From Tubulanus polymorphus (lineage: Eukaryota > Nemertea > Palaeonemertea > Tubulaniformes > Tubulanidae), in assembly GCF_964204645.1 (NCBI RefSeq), contig NC_134026.1, positions 17,502,650 through 17,566,649 on the forward strand: a DNA stretch of 64,000 nucleotides, in the 5' to 3' direction. The position numbers were made by a program, and so were the translations under genes. The number at the start of each line of letters is the position of its first letter. Within the stretch, counting starts at the first letter, position 1. The notes beneath the pieces were generated by a model that saw only the letters and a program-made list of their open reading frames with translations, did no database searches and was not told the origin of the DNA. Shown here in pieces: positions 37,901-46,100 of this stretch.

Positions 37901-39982
37901 GACAATTTTTTTTTTATACAAGGTGACAAACTTTGTTCGGTGAACTCACAGAGAGACTCGCACAGACAATTAGTTTGAGTAGCCTAATAGCAATAATGTA
38001 TTTTTAAGCTGGCTGCTTACCAATTATCAACAGTTACTTGCCAATCACTAACACTAACAATTTAAATCAATTAATTTGATATTTCTAAGACTAAAAATAT
38101 GCAATTTCATGTAGGCCTATACACTATTGCTGGCTCTTTTTCGCTGTATTTGCTACTTGAGATTGCTTTTTTCTGCAATTTTTTTGTCTGCAACTGGTTT
38201 TCCAAATCATTTTGAAAGCCCTATCTAGATTAACTTTTGTTCATTGACAGGCATAGGTGTAAGGATGTACTGTGGTCAAGTGTGTCACTCATGGCATAAT
38301 CAGATTTAAACATAGTTTCTAGTCCTCAATCGTAGTAGGGGGTACCTCGATTCCATGCAATAGGGAACATTGCGGTTTGCCCCTAAAACAGACGTGAGTG
38401 CGTTATTATGTGCCCTTGCTCCGATGGAATCACGCAAAAAAATGCCCTTATTTGAAATCAGCACCCTGCCCTTTTTAAATGCTAGATGAAGCACTGAGTA
38501 ATCCATGGGAGGAGGTAACATGGGAAAACCAAAACAGCCCAACAGAGGAATGAAAAAAATTGCCTAAGTAAACTGACATTAACATAATCATTTTCAAAAA
38601 TAGAAATATAAAATCTACAAAATTACACTGTAGGGCAGGGTTCCGGAACTGTATGTATTACAAAGGACAGACAGGGCAAATAAAATACTAATTTGACCCG
38701 AGCCTGATACGTGCCAGTTTTGCATATTGCAGGCTGAAAGGTGCTAACATGAAATTCAAGATGACTGCCCTGATGGCCTCCATTTTTGATAGGGGCACAC
38801 ATCTCACTAGCCCCAATCCTCACACTGTGTTTTCGTGAAAATCCATCTAGAATTTTAGGCTGTATAATGCTAAAAAGAAATTCAAGATGGCCACCCTGGC
38901 AGCCACATTTGATGGTCAATGACCTCCATGTTCAATAGGGGTGTAGAGCTTTCCGGTCCCTATCCTCTAACACCAACGTTCATGGAAATCCATCAAGAAT
39001 TGTGCAACAATCCAAGCTGCCCAAGTGACCATATTTGATGACAGACAACTTCCTTTTTTGATAGGGGCACTGATCTCCCATGCAAAAACCCACCCACATC
39101 ATTTTATAAAAATCCATCATGAATTTTAGGTTCTACCATGCTTATAAGAAATTCAAAATGGCTGCCCTGGCGGCCATATGATGGCCCATGATATCCATTT
39201 CATTTTCAAAAAGGGTGAACATCTCACCTGCCACAATCATCACAATGAGTTTAAGAAAAGTTCAACAAGAATTGCAGCCTGTATGCTTCATTTACAAGGT
39301 GATCTGGAATCATAACTTTTTCAAGTATTTAGCAACACCTGGTGACCAAATGGCATATCATGTGCTCTTGAAAAATTGCGCAGGCGCATTCCATTAACTA
39401 TATATATATCTGCAACACATTTTCTTTTTAAATCAGCTTCATTTAGATGTTCACGTGACACCATCTTTTTCATACTTTGTAGGCCCCCCTATTTAGTATT
39501 CAAGAAAACAAATATGGCCACCAGTCAGCCATTTTGGATCCAATGGTGAAATAAAACGCAAGTGCACAACAACATTTCCAACCCCACATATGTGTAAAGT
39601 AACAAAATGATTTCAAATCTTGTCTGGGTGTCTCCTAAACTGTTCACAGACAGACGATGGACTGACGTTGATTCCAATGTACCCACCTACACTTCGATGC
39701 TGAGGTAATGAAATATGTCCATGATATAATTACGCACATTTTAAGCAGGATAGACAGCCTGCTGTACTATAATGGAGAACACTGGGTCCCCCAAGAATGC
39801 AAATAAAGCAGACTCTTAGACTAAGTGACTTAGACTCTAAGGCTAAGTGATGAACTTACGGGCATGAGACCACGGATTTCTGTTGAGGTACGCTGCCAAA
39901 AAGAATTCAACATTTGACTGGCTTCTGTAGTTTGTACCGACGATGTACTCTGGAATGTTGCATTATCGGTTGTTGCCATGCT
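6988..39982 (-). CDS. NFYC: Nuclear transcription factor Y subunit gamma (NF-YC), nine coding exons
   Basis: Coding exons in order on the - strand: 39979-39860, 33075-33004, 31307-31194, 29636-29541, 29439-29307, 29174-29107, 18446-18270, 15943-15809, 7101-6988. All have AG/GT borders and compatible phases and give 342 aa, close to the roughly 335 aa I recall for human NF-YC. Exons 2-4 form the histone-fold domain (residues ~41-134), with [48 protein letters not shown] and [15 protein letters not shown]. Exons 5-8 are a Q-rich activation region; the last ends [16 protein letters not shown] pairs with NF-YB through the histone fold, then recruits NF-YA to bind CCAAT in the nucleus. The ATG at 39979 lies 3 nt inside an exon that starts at a CTAG acceptor, so a separate 5' UTR exon is expected upstream. 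The gene is inflated to 33 kb by transposons in its introns. Confidence 0.95.
7385..7950. mobile_element. MITE with 26-bp inverted ends starting GGGAGCGTTCA
   Basis: The left end begins GGGAGCGTTCATAAATTACG and the right end is its reverse complement with one change in 26 bases. Both are flanked by TAT. Inside each end is a near-copy of a GTGGTACA-GGGGGAGGGGGGTCAG block, again inverted in position. It lies in the last NF-YC intron. The superfamily is unsure because a 3-bp TAT duplication does not settle it. Confidence 0.75.
8170..8735. repeat. Dispersed repeat, inverted relative to the copy at 34012-34520
   Basis: The stretch from TAACGTGTCATAAATGATG through CTACCACCCCTCATTATTG to the GGCGCCACCGCGCGGAGTGG end matches 34012-34520 in reverse complement. 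It also starts with a GGCCAGCACACAGATCACA motif shared with 36570-36610. The conserved GC-rich end suggests a defined terminus. No coding capacity. Confidence 0.65.
9010..10389. mobile_element. Mutator-like MITE with sub-repeat ends and 9-bp target duplication
   Basis: The left end reads GGGTCCTGCTAAAGTACG and then repeats ACGAAATTACGAAAT several times to ~9180. The right end (10245-10389) is the inverse, with repeated ATTTCGTAATTTCGT and ACTTTAGAAGTACCC. It is bordered on both sides by AAAAAAATT (9001-9009 and 10390-10398), a perfect 9-bp target duplication as expected for Mutator-like elements. An alternative inner right end (ACTTTAGCAGGACCC, ending about 10253) matches the left end better, which hints at a duplicated or compound terminus. 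Between the ends is unrelated AT-rich DNA with no transposase. Confidence 0.8.
10879..11392. repeat. Tandem duplication of ~282 bp with (TA)n tracts
   Basis: Starting from CACGTTCAGCAAACATAAAA (about 10880), the block recurs from CACGTTCAACAAACATAAAA (11161). Each copy contains a TA dinucleotide run (10937-10969 and 11217-11238) and the same CTATCGACAAAAAAAGACC stretch. It lies within the DIRS copy at 10.5-14.8 kb. Confidence 0.8.
11839..13058. mobile_element. hAT-like non-autonomous DNA transposon, CAGGGCTGCCAACC ends
   Basis: CAGGGCTGCCAACC at the left and GGTTGGCAGCCCTG at the right are a perfect 14-bp inverted repeat enclosing 1220 bp that differ from the flanking DIRS sequence. CAGGG ends fit hAT elements, but the 8 bases outside each end do not match, so the target duplication is lost or the class is different. 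It includes a short GT run near 12117. No transposase frame. Confidence 0.7.
15944..18269. other. NF-YC intron between exons 7 and 8, no element recognised
   Basis: AT-rich intron sequence. Overlapping open frames near 16281-16628 lie on both strands with no family pattern. Nothing else supportable. Confidence 0.5.
18330..18390 (-). repeat. CAA/CAG run encoding a polyglutamine stretch in NF-YC exon 7
   Basis: The - strand codons are mixed CAA and CAG and give [13 protein letters not shown] within the Q-rich activation region. Mixed codons mean it is less prone to slippage than a pure CAG repeat. The leucine-rich + strand frame here is only its complement. Confidence 0.9.
19502..20596 (-). 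pseudogene. DIRS tyrosine recombinase, frame-shifted
   Basis: Three overlapping - strand frames (20596-20345, 20364-19993, 20008-19502) together cover a tyrosine recombinase. An N-terminal SAM-like part has [17 protein letters not shown]. The first catalytic Arg lies in [14 protein letters not shown]. The H-x-x-R box is [10 protein letters not shown], and the likely nucleophile Tyr is in [11 protein letters not shown]. The enzyme would integrate the circular DNA copy. The two frame changes (near 20350 and 20000) suggest decay, though single-base assembly errors would look the same. Confidence 0.8.
20589..21312 (-). pseudogene. DIRS RNase H remainder and downstream methylase-like region
   Basis: The - strand frame continues the RNase [21 protein letters not shown], then [20 protein letters not shown], the typical end of a retroelement RNase H (H and D residues present). 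It is followed by [36 protein letters not shown] and [10 protein letters not shown]. This block follows RNase H in DIRS elements; I infer, without a clear motif, that it corresponds to the methylase-like part. The frame from the ATG at 21239 is open to 20589, but the region is separated from the RT by the MITE. Confidence 0.75.
21313..22363. mobile_element. hAT-like MITE (CAGTGCTTCATCTAG ends) inside the DIRS RNase H
   Basis: CAGTGCTTCATCTAG at the left and its mostly matching inverse AGATGAAGCACTG at the right enclose 1051 bp. It is flanked by GATGT on both sides, a 5-bp target duplication. Removing the element and one GATGT restores the interrupted DIRS frame in phase, which confirms the boundaries. 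A second copy lies at 37430-38496. Ends starting CAGTG with 5-6 bp duplications suggest a hAT-related group, but the class is not proven. No transposase. Confidence 0.88.
22364..23663 (-). pseudogene. DIRS reverse transcriptase with the start of RNase H, cut by a MITE
   Basis: One open frame of ~430 residues before the MITE. RT landmarks: [21 protein letters not shown] (~143-163), SLDLKDAY (~191-198, first catalytic Asp), [15 protein letters not shown] (~225-239) and VYLDDWLIV (~256-264, the YxDD box). RNase H begins at [13 protein letters not shown] (~421-433) with its first catalytic Asp. At GAH the frame runs into the MITE at 22363 and ends in transposon sequence. The RT itself shows no stop or frameshift, so the insertion is what inactivates it. 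Its function was to copy element RNA to DNA. The ATG at 23663 is arbitrary; the protein probably began further upstream. Confidence 0.88.
23718..24996 (-). pseudogene. DIRS gag-like region, frame-broken
   Basis: Three - strand frames follow one another: 24996-24634 (rich in R, S and P with [14 protein letters not shown] repeats), 24494-24285 (starts [19 protein letters not shown], then an [10 protein letters not shown] helix) and 24074-23718 ([17 protein letters not shown], ending [11 protein letters not shown]). The order, basic/serine-rich character and place upstream of RT fit a DIRS ORF1 structural protein. The frame changes mean it does not now encode one protein unless introns or assembly errors are involved. 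Not recognised more precisely. Confidence 0.55.
25602..26930 (+). repeat. Tandem ~150-bp repeats with terminal hairpin (family A, copy 1)
   Basis: Six degenerate units are marked by CAACGCCCCCTGGTGACCAT and GTGGTAACAAAATATGC. A unique tail follows (from CCACCTACGAATGAGTACTG), then a GGACGAACGAACGAAAAGTG stretch and a hairpin at 26900-26930 (AGCCCGCTGGGACT / AGTCCCAAGTGGGCT). A second copy of the whole structure is at 35224-36399. This plan (direct repeats, tail, end hairpin) recalls non-autonomous Helentron-type elements, which is inference. Small open frames in it are not genes. Confidence 0.7.
27040..27723 (+). repeat. Tandem ~140-bp repeats with terminal hairpin (family B)
   Basis: Four units are marked by CCAGTGACCTTGACCTTTGA at about 27122, 27262, 27416 and 27553. 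The tail has GGACAGATGGACGGAAAGAC, and a hairpin at 27693-27723 (TATGCCCCCCACAATG / CATTGTGTGGGCATA) ends it. Same plan as family A but different sequence. Confidence 0.7.
27730..29100. other. NF-YC intron stretch, no element recognised
   Basis: Contains an imperfect inverted motif AGGAGCACTCC...GGAGCGCTCC at 28121-28149, a form of which recurs at 41649. Open frames on both strands near 28131-28547 show no family pattern. Confidence 0.4.
30350..31180. repeat. Dispersed repeat remnants in NF-YC intron 3
   Basis: Short direct repeats of AGTAATGCTATT at 30415-30470, then ~130-bp degenerate units with GGCCATCTTGGATG and CATGACCTAG phrases (30660-30970), like those at 6000-6330 and 38690-39690. 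Confidence 0.45.
32165..32437 (+). repeat. Possible retroposon 3' end with an ATTGA tail
   Basis: The segment ends TAAATAAAGAATTGAATTG, a short tandem tail like those of LINEs and SINEs. It begins with a hairpin-like AGGGTTTCCTGACTTTCGTC/GAAAACCCT. No coding motif is left. Assignment is weak. Confidence 0.35.
32895..32975 (+). repeat. tRNA-derived SINE-like head
   Basis: TGGTCTAGTGTGG resembles a pol III A box, and GGTTCGAATCCCTGC 45 bases later is a good B box. The acceptor stem does not pair, so it is not a functional tRNA. It lies only ~30 bases downstream of NF-YC exon 2 in transcript order. Confidence 0.5.
33145..33284. mobile_element. Palindromic MITE, 140 bp
   Basis: GGGGCTAGTTGCACAGTCGT at the left and ATGACTATGCAACCGGCCCC at the right form inverted ends, and the centre is also rich in CTTAAG/GTCTTA arms, so the whole element can fold. 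The target duplication is unclear. Confidence 0.65.
33345..33515. mobile_element. MITE, 171 bp, with 6-bp target duplication
   Basis: CAGTGTTTTCAATAAGA and TCTTATTGAAAACACTG are a perfect 17-bp inverted repeat. GGCATA flanks both sides (33339-33344 and 33516-33521). It shares the CAGTG end and 6-bp duplication with the element at 37430-38496. Confidence 0.85.
34012..34520. repeat. Second copy of the 8.2-8.7 kb dispersed repeat, opposite orientation
   Basis: GGCCCCACTCCGCGAGGTTG at 34019 and ACCTACCACCCCTCATT complement at about 34449 are inverted relative to 8225-8735. Many substitutions separate the copies, so both are old. Confidence 0.65.
35224..36399 (+). repeat. Tandem ~154-bp repeats with terminal hairpin (family A, copy 2)
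   Basis: Units start at CAATGCCCTCTGGTGACC (35224), then 35378, 35531 and 35689. The tail CCACCTACGAATCAGTGCTG is shared with the copy at 25.6-26.9 kb, and a hairpin lies at 36369-36399. Four units here against six in the other copy show unit-number variation. Confidence 0.75.
36027..37338 (+). repeat. 656-bp tandem duplication, copies apparently identical
   Basis: Copy 1 is 36027-36682 and copy 2 is 36683-37338, starting at AAGGTCATAGGACGGCCATC. I see no difference between them, including the 73-codon frame at 36441 and 37097 and the hairpin at 36369 and 37025. The unit includes the end of family A plus a piece ending CCATCCTATAATCTAG. That frame is not gene-like. Confidence 0.9.
37430..38496. 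mobile_element. Second copy of the CAGTGCTTCATCTAG MITE
   Basis: Ends CAGTGCTTCATCTAG and CTAGATGAAGCACTG are perfect 15-bp inverted repeats. AGTAAT on both sides is a 6-bp target duplication. The interior aligns along its length with 21313-22363, with scattered substitutions and small indels. Confidence 0.9.
38690..39690 (+). repeat. Tandem ~130-bp repeats (family C)
   Basis: Four units are marked by AAATTCAAGATGGCCACCCT-like phrases near 38751, 38878, 39010 and 39148, each with an AAAATCCATC motif. The tail has ACAGACAGACGATGGACTGA near 39650. Same style as families A and B, but I see no end hairpin. Confidence 0.6.
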
Positions 39983-40686
39983 CTAGAAAAATCATAGATG
40001 AGAAAAATAATTAGGAAACTTTATTGACCATTCAAATCTGGGTTCCTACAGGACTAGGCCTACTACCAATTTAAAATTTTTTCAAAATCCTTACTGAACC
40101 ACAGGCACTGTTTTTCTAAACTCTGTGTAGGCCTATATTATTCTTTAAAAACTGCCCTCTGCCTATTGGCCGGAAAATCAGCCAATCACTCAAAATCAGC
40201 CAATCGCAGATGATATACGGTAAAATAACTTTTTCTGGACTGGCAAAATAACCACTTCCTTAAATGATTAAATGTTGTCGCTCAAAGCATTCATAAAATT
40301 GGATTATTTCATAAGGTATCTGCGCGCTGCTTGTTAGTAAATTTAAGCCATTAGCCTAATTGTGGTGTCAATAGAAAGTATATTTTTGAAGCGTTACTTT
40401 TTTCAACCGTGTTTTGGCACTTGCACCTTGTCATCAATCCCAACAACTTGCCAATCCGATTAAACTTACCACCAACGTCAACGATTACAGGGTTCATAGC
40501 CTCAAGATCAACCAAAATTCAAGGCCATTCAAGGCAATTTGAGAAGCACATTCAAGGCTTTTTACCCACATGAAAAACATTTTTACGTCAATATTTCCTT
40601 GCTTCATCCATTCAAAAACAATTAACACAGCTTGAACAGGGTTCATTATGCCACTGCTGACCCAAAATCACCGAAATTTACCTGTA

Positions 40687-40886
40687 TTGAAGGATATCCA
40701 AAAAGTCTTCACTGAAAGGGGTTAAATGAAGTGACTCGATGATTTGAAAGTTTAACAATATGTTTCCATGCCTACGTATAAAATTTCAGTTGGTATGCAT
40801 GGATACATATTGTTGAACTTTCAAATCATGGAGTCTCTTTTCTAGCAGGAACCCCTCTCAATGAAGATTTTTTGGATATCCTTCAA
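40687..40886. repeat. Fold-back inverted repeat upstream of the NF-YC coding start
   Basis: TTGAAGGATATCCAAAAAGT at the left pairs with ATTTTTTGGATATCCTTCAA at the right. The complementarity continues inward through TGATTTGAAAGTTTAACAAT and ATTGTTGAACTTTCAAATCA with a ~20-base loop. It lies ~700 bases upstream of the NF-YC ATG, probably in a 5' UTR intron. Confidence 0.8.
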
Positions 40887-41681
40887 TAGTTTCAAATGGA
40901 TTAAAAAATGATGACTTAGGTCGACTGCCTGTCCTTTCTGGTCCTATTAAGACCTTTATCAGGTATGTACTACCAAAAATTAGCGAGCTAGGCCACCCGG
41001 AATGCTCTCAAGTCAGGTTGAAATAGACATTATGAATCATTAGGTTAACTCCTGTCTGTAGTTTATTGCGATGCAACAACTGATTTTAGTGTCAAATCAA
41101 ACCTCTCTTTGTACTCAAATAAATCAATTATTTTGTAGTTACCTTGTTGATCTTGAAAACGTGTTTTATAATAATATTTTTGATGATTTAAATCGGGAAC
41201 CGGAGAATTTTTTGATTTGATTTGAATTGGTTGCCACAATCGGGATTTCCAATACGGACTAAATTACTAGGGAACAACAACGCCGCAACATAAGTAGTAG
41301 TGTAGGCTAAGCTGAGGCCTACTAATGAAAGATCATTGATTGCATGCAGGACTTTCGAAAAATCACGAAAATATCACAGTCTTACTTGAGATTGAGGAGA
41401 TTTACAAGTAAAAAAACACGGAATACCGGTTTCATTTAATCAAAACCCCTTCGGTTAGATCTATTTCCTACTTTCTAGGTCCGAGGTATCATGAGTCTGA
41501 TGACATCATCAATGACTTTCAAGGTCGTGTGGAGCTTGACCGCCCCGCCAAAACCCGGTTATAAGCCGGTGTAATTCGACACAGATTCAAGATGGCGACT
41601 CCACAAGGGGGCGCCACTAAACGATAGCTTCACCAACGTACGACCTCAGGAGCGCTCCGTCGAGGTTTTGAGAATCACCAA

Positions 41682-42916
41682 GATATCGTGGGTATCCTCG
41701 GTATCATCGGTATCACAGGTAACCTGGAGGCTCACAGGCCGGGAGACAGGTATCATCGGTATCGTTCGTATCACAGGTACCCTGGGGTCACACATGCCAT
41801 GAGACAGGTATCCTCGGTATCGTAGGTATCACAGGTATCACAGGTAACCTGCCGAGGCTCACAGGCCGTGAGACAGGTATCCTCGGTATCGTTGGTATCA
41901 CAGGTAACCTGGAGGCTCACAGGCCGTGAGACAGGTATCCTCGGTATCACAGGTATCGTTGGTATCACAAGTAACCTGGAGGCTCACAGGCCGGGAGACA
42001 GGTATCCTCGGTATCGTAGGTATCGTTGGTATCACAGATAACCTGGAGGCTCACAGGCCGGGAGACAGGTATCCTCGGTATCGTAGGTATCGTTGGTATC
42101 ACAGATAACCTGGAGGCTCTTAGGCCGGGAGACAGGTATCCTCGGTATCGTTGGTATCACAGGTATCACAGGTAACCTGGAGGCTCACAGGCGCCATGAG
42201 ACAGGTATCCTCGGTATCGTAGGTATCGTTGGTATCACAAGTAACCTGGAGGCTCACAGGCCGGGAGACAGGTATCCTCGGTATCGTTGTTATCACAGAT
42301 AACCTGGAGGCTCACAGGCCGGGAGACAGGTATCCTCGGTATCGTTGGTATCACAGGTATCACAGGTAACCTGGAGGCTCACAGGCGCCGTGAGACAGGT
42401 ATCCTCGGTATCACAGGTATCGTTGGTATCACAGGTAACCTGGAGGCTCACAGGCCGTGAGACAGGTATCCTCGGTATCACAGGTATCGTTGGTATCACC
42501 GGTACCTTGGGGTCCCACAGGCCGGGAGACAGGTATCCTCGGTATCGCAGGTATCGTTGGTATCACAGGTACCTTGGGTCCCACAGGCCATGAGACAGGT
42601 ATCCTCGGTATCGTTGGTATCACAGGTATTACAGGTAACCTGGAGGCTCACAGGCCGGGAGACAGGTATCCTCGGTATCGTTGATATCGTTGGTATCACA
42701 GGTAACCTGAGACTCACAGGCCATGAGACAGGTATCCTCGGTATCGTTGGTATCACAGGTAACCTGGAGGCTCACAGGTCGTGAGACAGGTATCCTCGTT
42801 ATCGTAGGTATCACAGGTAACCTGGAGGCTCACAGGCCGGGAGACAGGTATCCTCGGTATCGTAGGTAACCTGGGATCTTACAGGCCGTGACACGGGTAT
42901 CCTCGGTAATTAATCA
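41682..42916. repeat. Minisatellite of GGTATC-based units
   Basis: Units of ~55-80 bp read GGTATCCTCGGTATCGTTGG, then TATCACAGGTAACCTGGAGG and CTCACAGGCCGGGAGACA. They vary by insertion or loss of a 12-base GTATCGTTGGTA or GTATCACAGGTA module, so there is a repeat within the repeat. The open frames with IPVIPRIPVSRP or GIVGITGNLEAHRPG patterns are translations of the array in several frames, not proteins. It lies between NF-YC and the ATPase gene. Confidence 0.95.
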
Positions 42917-43162
42917 GTACCGGTATATATTGGTATTTAGTCCTAGCGTTTTAGCGATTTAGTCCTAGTGTTAGATGACTCATCGCAACAGGGATGACTC
43001 CTAGTAACTATCAGTAATGTACGTAAAAAGTGAAAAATACAAAAGATATATTCGATGTATATATTTAATTCCAGTTTCATTTTCCATCTATTTCATTATT
43101 CATATTTCATTATTTTCCATCATATTTTCCATGTATTTCATTATTCCATCTATTCCATTCAT

Positions 43163-46100
43163 TCATTTCCTTCGCAACCTTGTTGTAGGCGGTGCCTGCG
43201 ATAAACCATCGCTTAATTTATCAGCCTTACGCTGAAAATAGAAATCATGAGCCAATCGGTACAAACAATGAAATTCCTGTATGTAGCAAAGACATTTTTC
43301 ATTTCCCTACAAATGAATAAATCGCCTTAATTAGGCAGTGAATAAAGTTTTTTCATTTCATTGATTGAGATAAAATAAATACCTTTGCTTTGGCTTTTGT
43401 GCGCTTCGGTTGCACGTTGGTTGCACGACTTTGTTTCCCTTCCTGATTCTAAAAAGTAAAATAAAACGTGTCATGATATCACTCTTCGCCAACTAAAGGA
43501 AATAGGTTAATGAAATGAAGTTATCTATTATCAATACCTTTTCAATCGCTTCAACCTGCTTCGGCGGCATGTCATTAGCTTTTCCTTCTTCATTCTAAAA
43601 CGTGAAACAAAACGTGTCATGATATCACGCTTCACCAACTATAGGAAATAGGTTAATGAAATGAAGTTATCTATTATCAATACCTTTTCAATCGCTTCAA
43701 CCTGCTTCGGCGGCATGTCATTAGCTTTTCCTTCTTCATTCTAAAACGTGAAACAAAACGTGTCATGATATCGCTCTTCACCAACTATAGGAAATAGGTT
43801 AATGAAATGAAGTTATCTATTATCAATACCTTTTCAATCGCTTCAACCTGCTTCGGTGGCATGTCATTAGCTTTTCCTTCTTCATTCTAAAACGTGAAAC
43901 AAAACGTGTCATGATATCACTCTTCACGAACTATAGGAAATAGGTTAATGAAATGAAGTTATCTATTATCAATACCTTTTCAATCGCTTCAACCTGCTTC
44001 GGTGGCATGTCATTAGCTTTTCCTTCTTCATTCTAAAACGTGAAACAAAACGTGTCATGATATCACTCTTCACCAACTAAAGGAAATAGGTTAATGAAAT
44101 GAAGTTATCTATTATCAATACCTTTTCAATCACTTCAGCTTGCTTCGGCGGCATGTCATTAGCTTCTCCTTCTTCATTCTAAAACGTAAAAGAAAACGTT
44201 GTAATTTCATGTGTTATGATTTTTCTCTACAGCAACTACAGGTAATAGATCTAAATACCTTTTCAATTGCTTCAGCCTGCTTCAGCTGTATATATATCAT
44301 CGTCGTTGACCGGACTCACTGAAATGCACATAGAAAAAAGAAACTGCAATGTCGGTGTCGTTTTCAAGGTGACATTTGTTGATTTAGTAGTCTGCTTGTT
44401 AAAAATTTTACCGTTTCTTTTGGTTGCTTCGACGTTTTGAAGTCCTAGAAAAATGATCAATTTGTTGAATTGTTATCATATTGTATTTCTTCGAATATGA
44501 TTTTCATGTGCCAATTTTGTGCCAAGTATGTATTTAAACTTACTTTTCTTCAATGCAGTTCGAGTATCGGCTTCAAAATTGCTTAGGTAAATGCAGCTAC
44601 ACTTACTCGTGGCGCATGTCGATGGAATTACCTAAGACATAAAATGAAGTAACATGTTGAAACTATCGTTTACGATTTAATAGACCTTCTTTGATTGAAG
44701 TCAACTGAAATGAATAAAAAACCATACTAACAGAGTAAACAGCGCTCTCAGGTGAATCGACCGGCAAAAAGCGCCTCGGGACATTTGTTTTTCCACTCTT
44801 TTTTGCGAATGTTTTTGCCGCTGTAATAAAGCTCTCTGGTAATTCCTTTCGGTGAGTTGAGTTTTTAATACAAATGGCATCGATGCCATCGCACTTCGAA
44901 AATCGCACCATTTGTTGAACCTAGGTTAAAAGTGACACTCATATCATTTAGACTAGATCACACACTTATCATGCACATTATTTATAATTAATCCTTGGCA
45001 TTTGTGTATAATTTGTGAAACACCAATACTTACAACCGATAAAACATTCACATGTACGAATTCGAGGAGAACTGCAGCAAAACGCTCAAATGAAAGTTCT
45101 TTGTCGAAGCAAAGTCTTTTTTTGCAAAATTAGTTTTCAGATGTCGAGGTGAGAGATCTGCCAGTCTTCTAAAATGTAGAGCGAAATGTAAGATGCAATA
45201 AGAAATGGTCACTATATCGATATGATTAAAAACTGATTTCTTTGTCGATTTTGATCTTTTTTGAATCTGGTTTTTTTCCACCACTTACCTTTACAGGGCT
45301 TTCGGCCGCTTGTTCTGTATTGATATACGGAATGAGCTTTTGAGTAAAAAACTCATACACGTCATGCTCATACTCCTGCCAAAGGCCACAGCTTTTCAGG
45401 ATCTGAATGAAAGCGATAATATACATGATATGCAATTACAATGTTGGTTTCCTCGTTAAGAGCAGTAACAGCAATGTATACACTTACCACCATTTGCATG
45501 GTATACACCAAACAATATGGTGTTACAACTCTGGAGTGGCATTTCAGCTGTTCGGCGAAAGTCGGCATTACGTCGTTAACGTTGGCTTTCACACCTGACC
45601 ATGCCGAAATGGCCAGACCTGTAAGAAACAAGATTAGTTAATCGCCCTGTAAGTGAAAGTGAAACTTGGACTGGGATGATCCGAGTAAACTTACCCACAG
45701 ACGCAGATGCACCATCAATTAGCGTTGGCAACTCGTGAAATACCGATGCCGAAGACAGTGCCGGTTCCTCAAACGGGATCACGATGGCTCGCGTGTATAC
45801 CCTAGTGAAAAAGGAAAATAATAGTAAATTCATTGCGACTTTAGTTTAAAAACTTAAGAGACAAGCATCAAAATTTTGATGAACTTACCTTCGGTGCGGT
45901 GCTACGGACTGGTTTGTAGTAACAATCAATGTCGTATTCGGCTGTTTCATACCGCGCGACATAGTTCCACTGTACGGCCTATTGAAGAGATCAATCGTAG
46001 GATCATCCAATTCCTTCGACAGGGTTGGGTCATCGACTGCCACAGGAATATCCGTTTCGCTCAAAAGATCCAACAACTTCTCCTTGGTTGCCCGGGAAAT

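Noticed and set aside
41771-42814. Several overlapping frames on both strands with repeated IPVIPRIPVSRP or GIVGITGNLEAHR
   Set aside because: They are translations of the minisatellite in different frames, with no independent coding signal.
41682-42916. CRISPR-like array
   Set aside because: Units vary in length, there are no unique spacers, and the DNA is a eukaryotic minisatellite.
45034-45170. A second frameshift in the ATPase gene at the T7 run near 45120
   Set aside because: A phase-0 exon at 45084-45034 with a TTTCATTTGAG acceptor explains the coding pattern without a frameshift.
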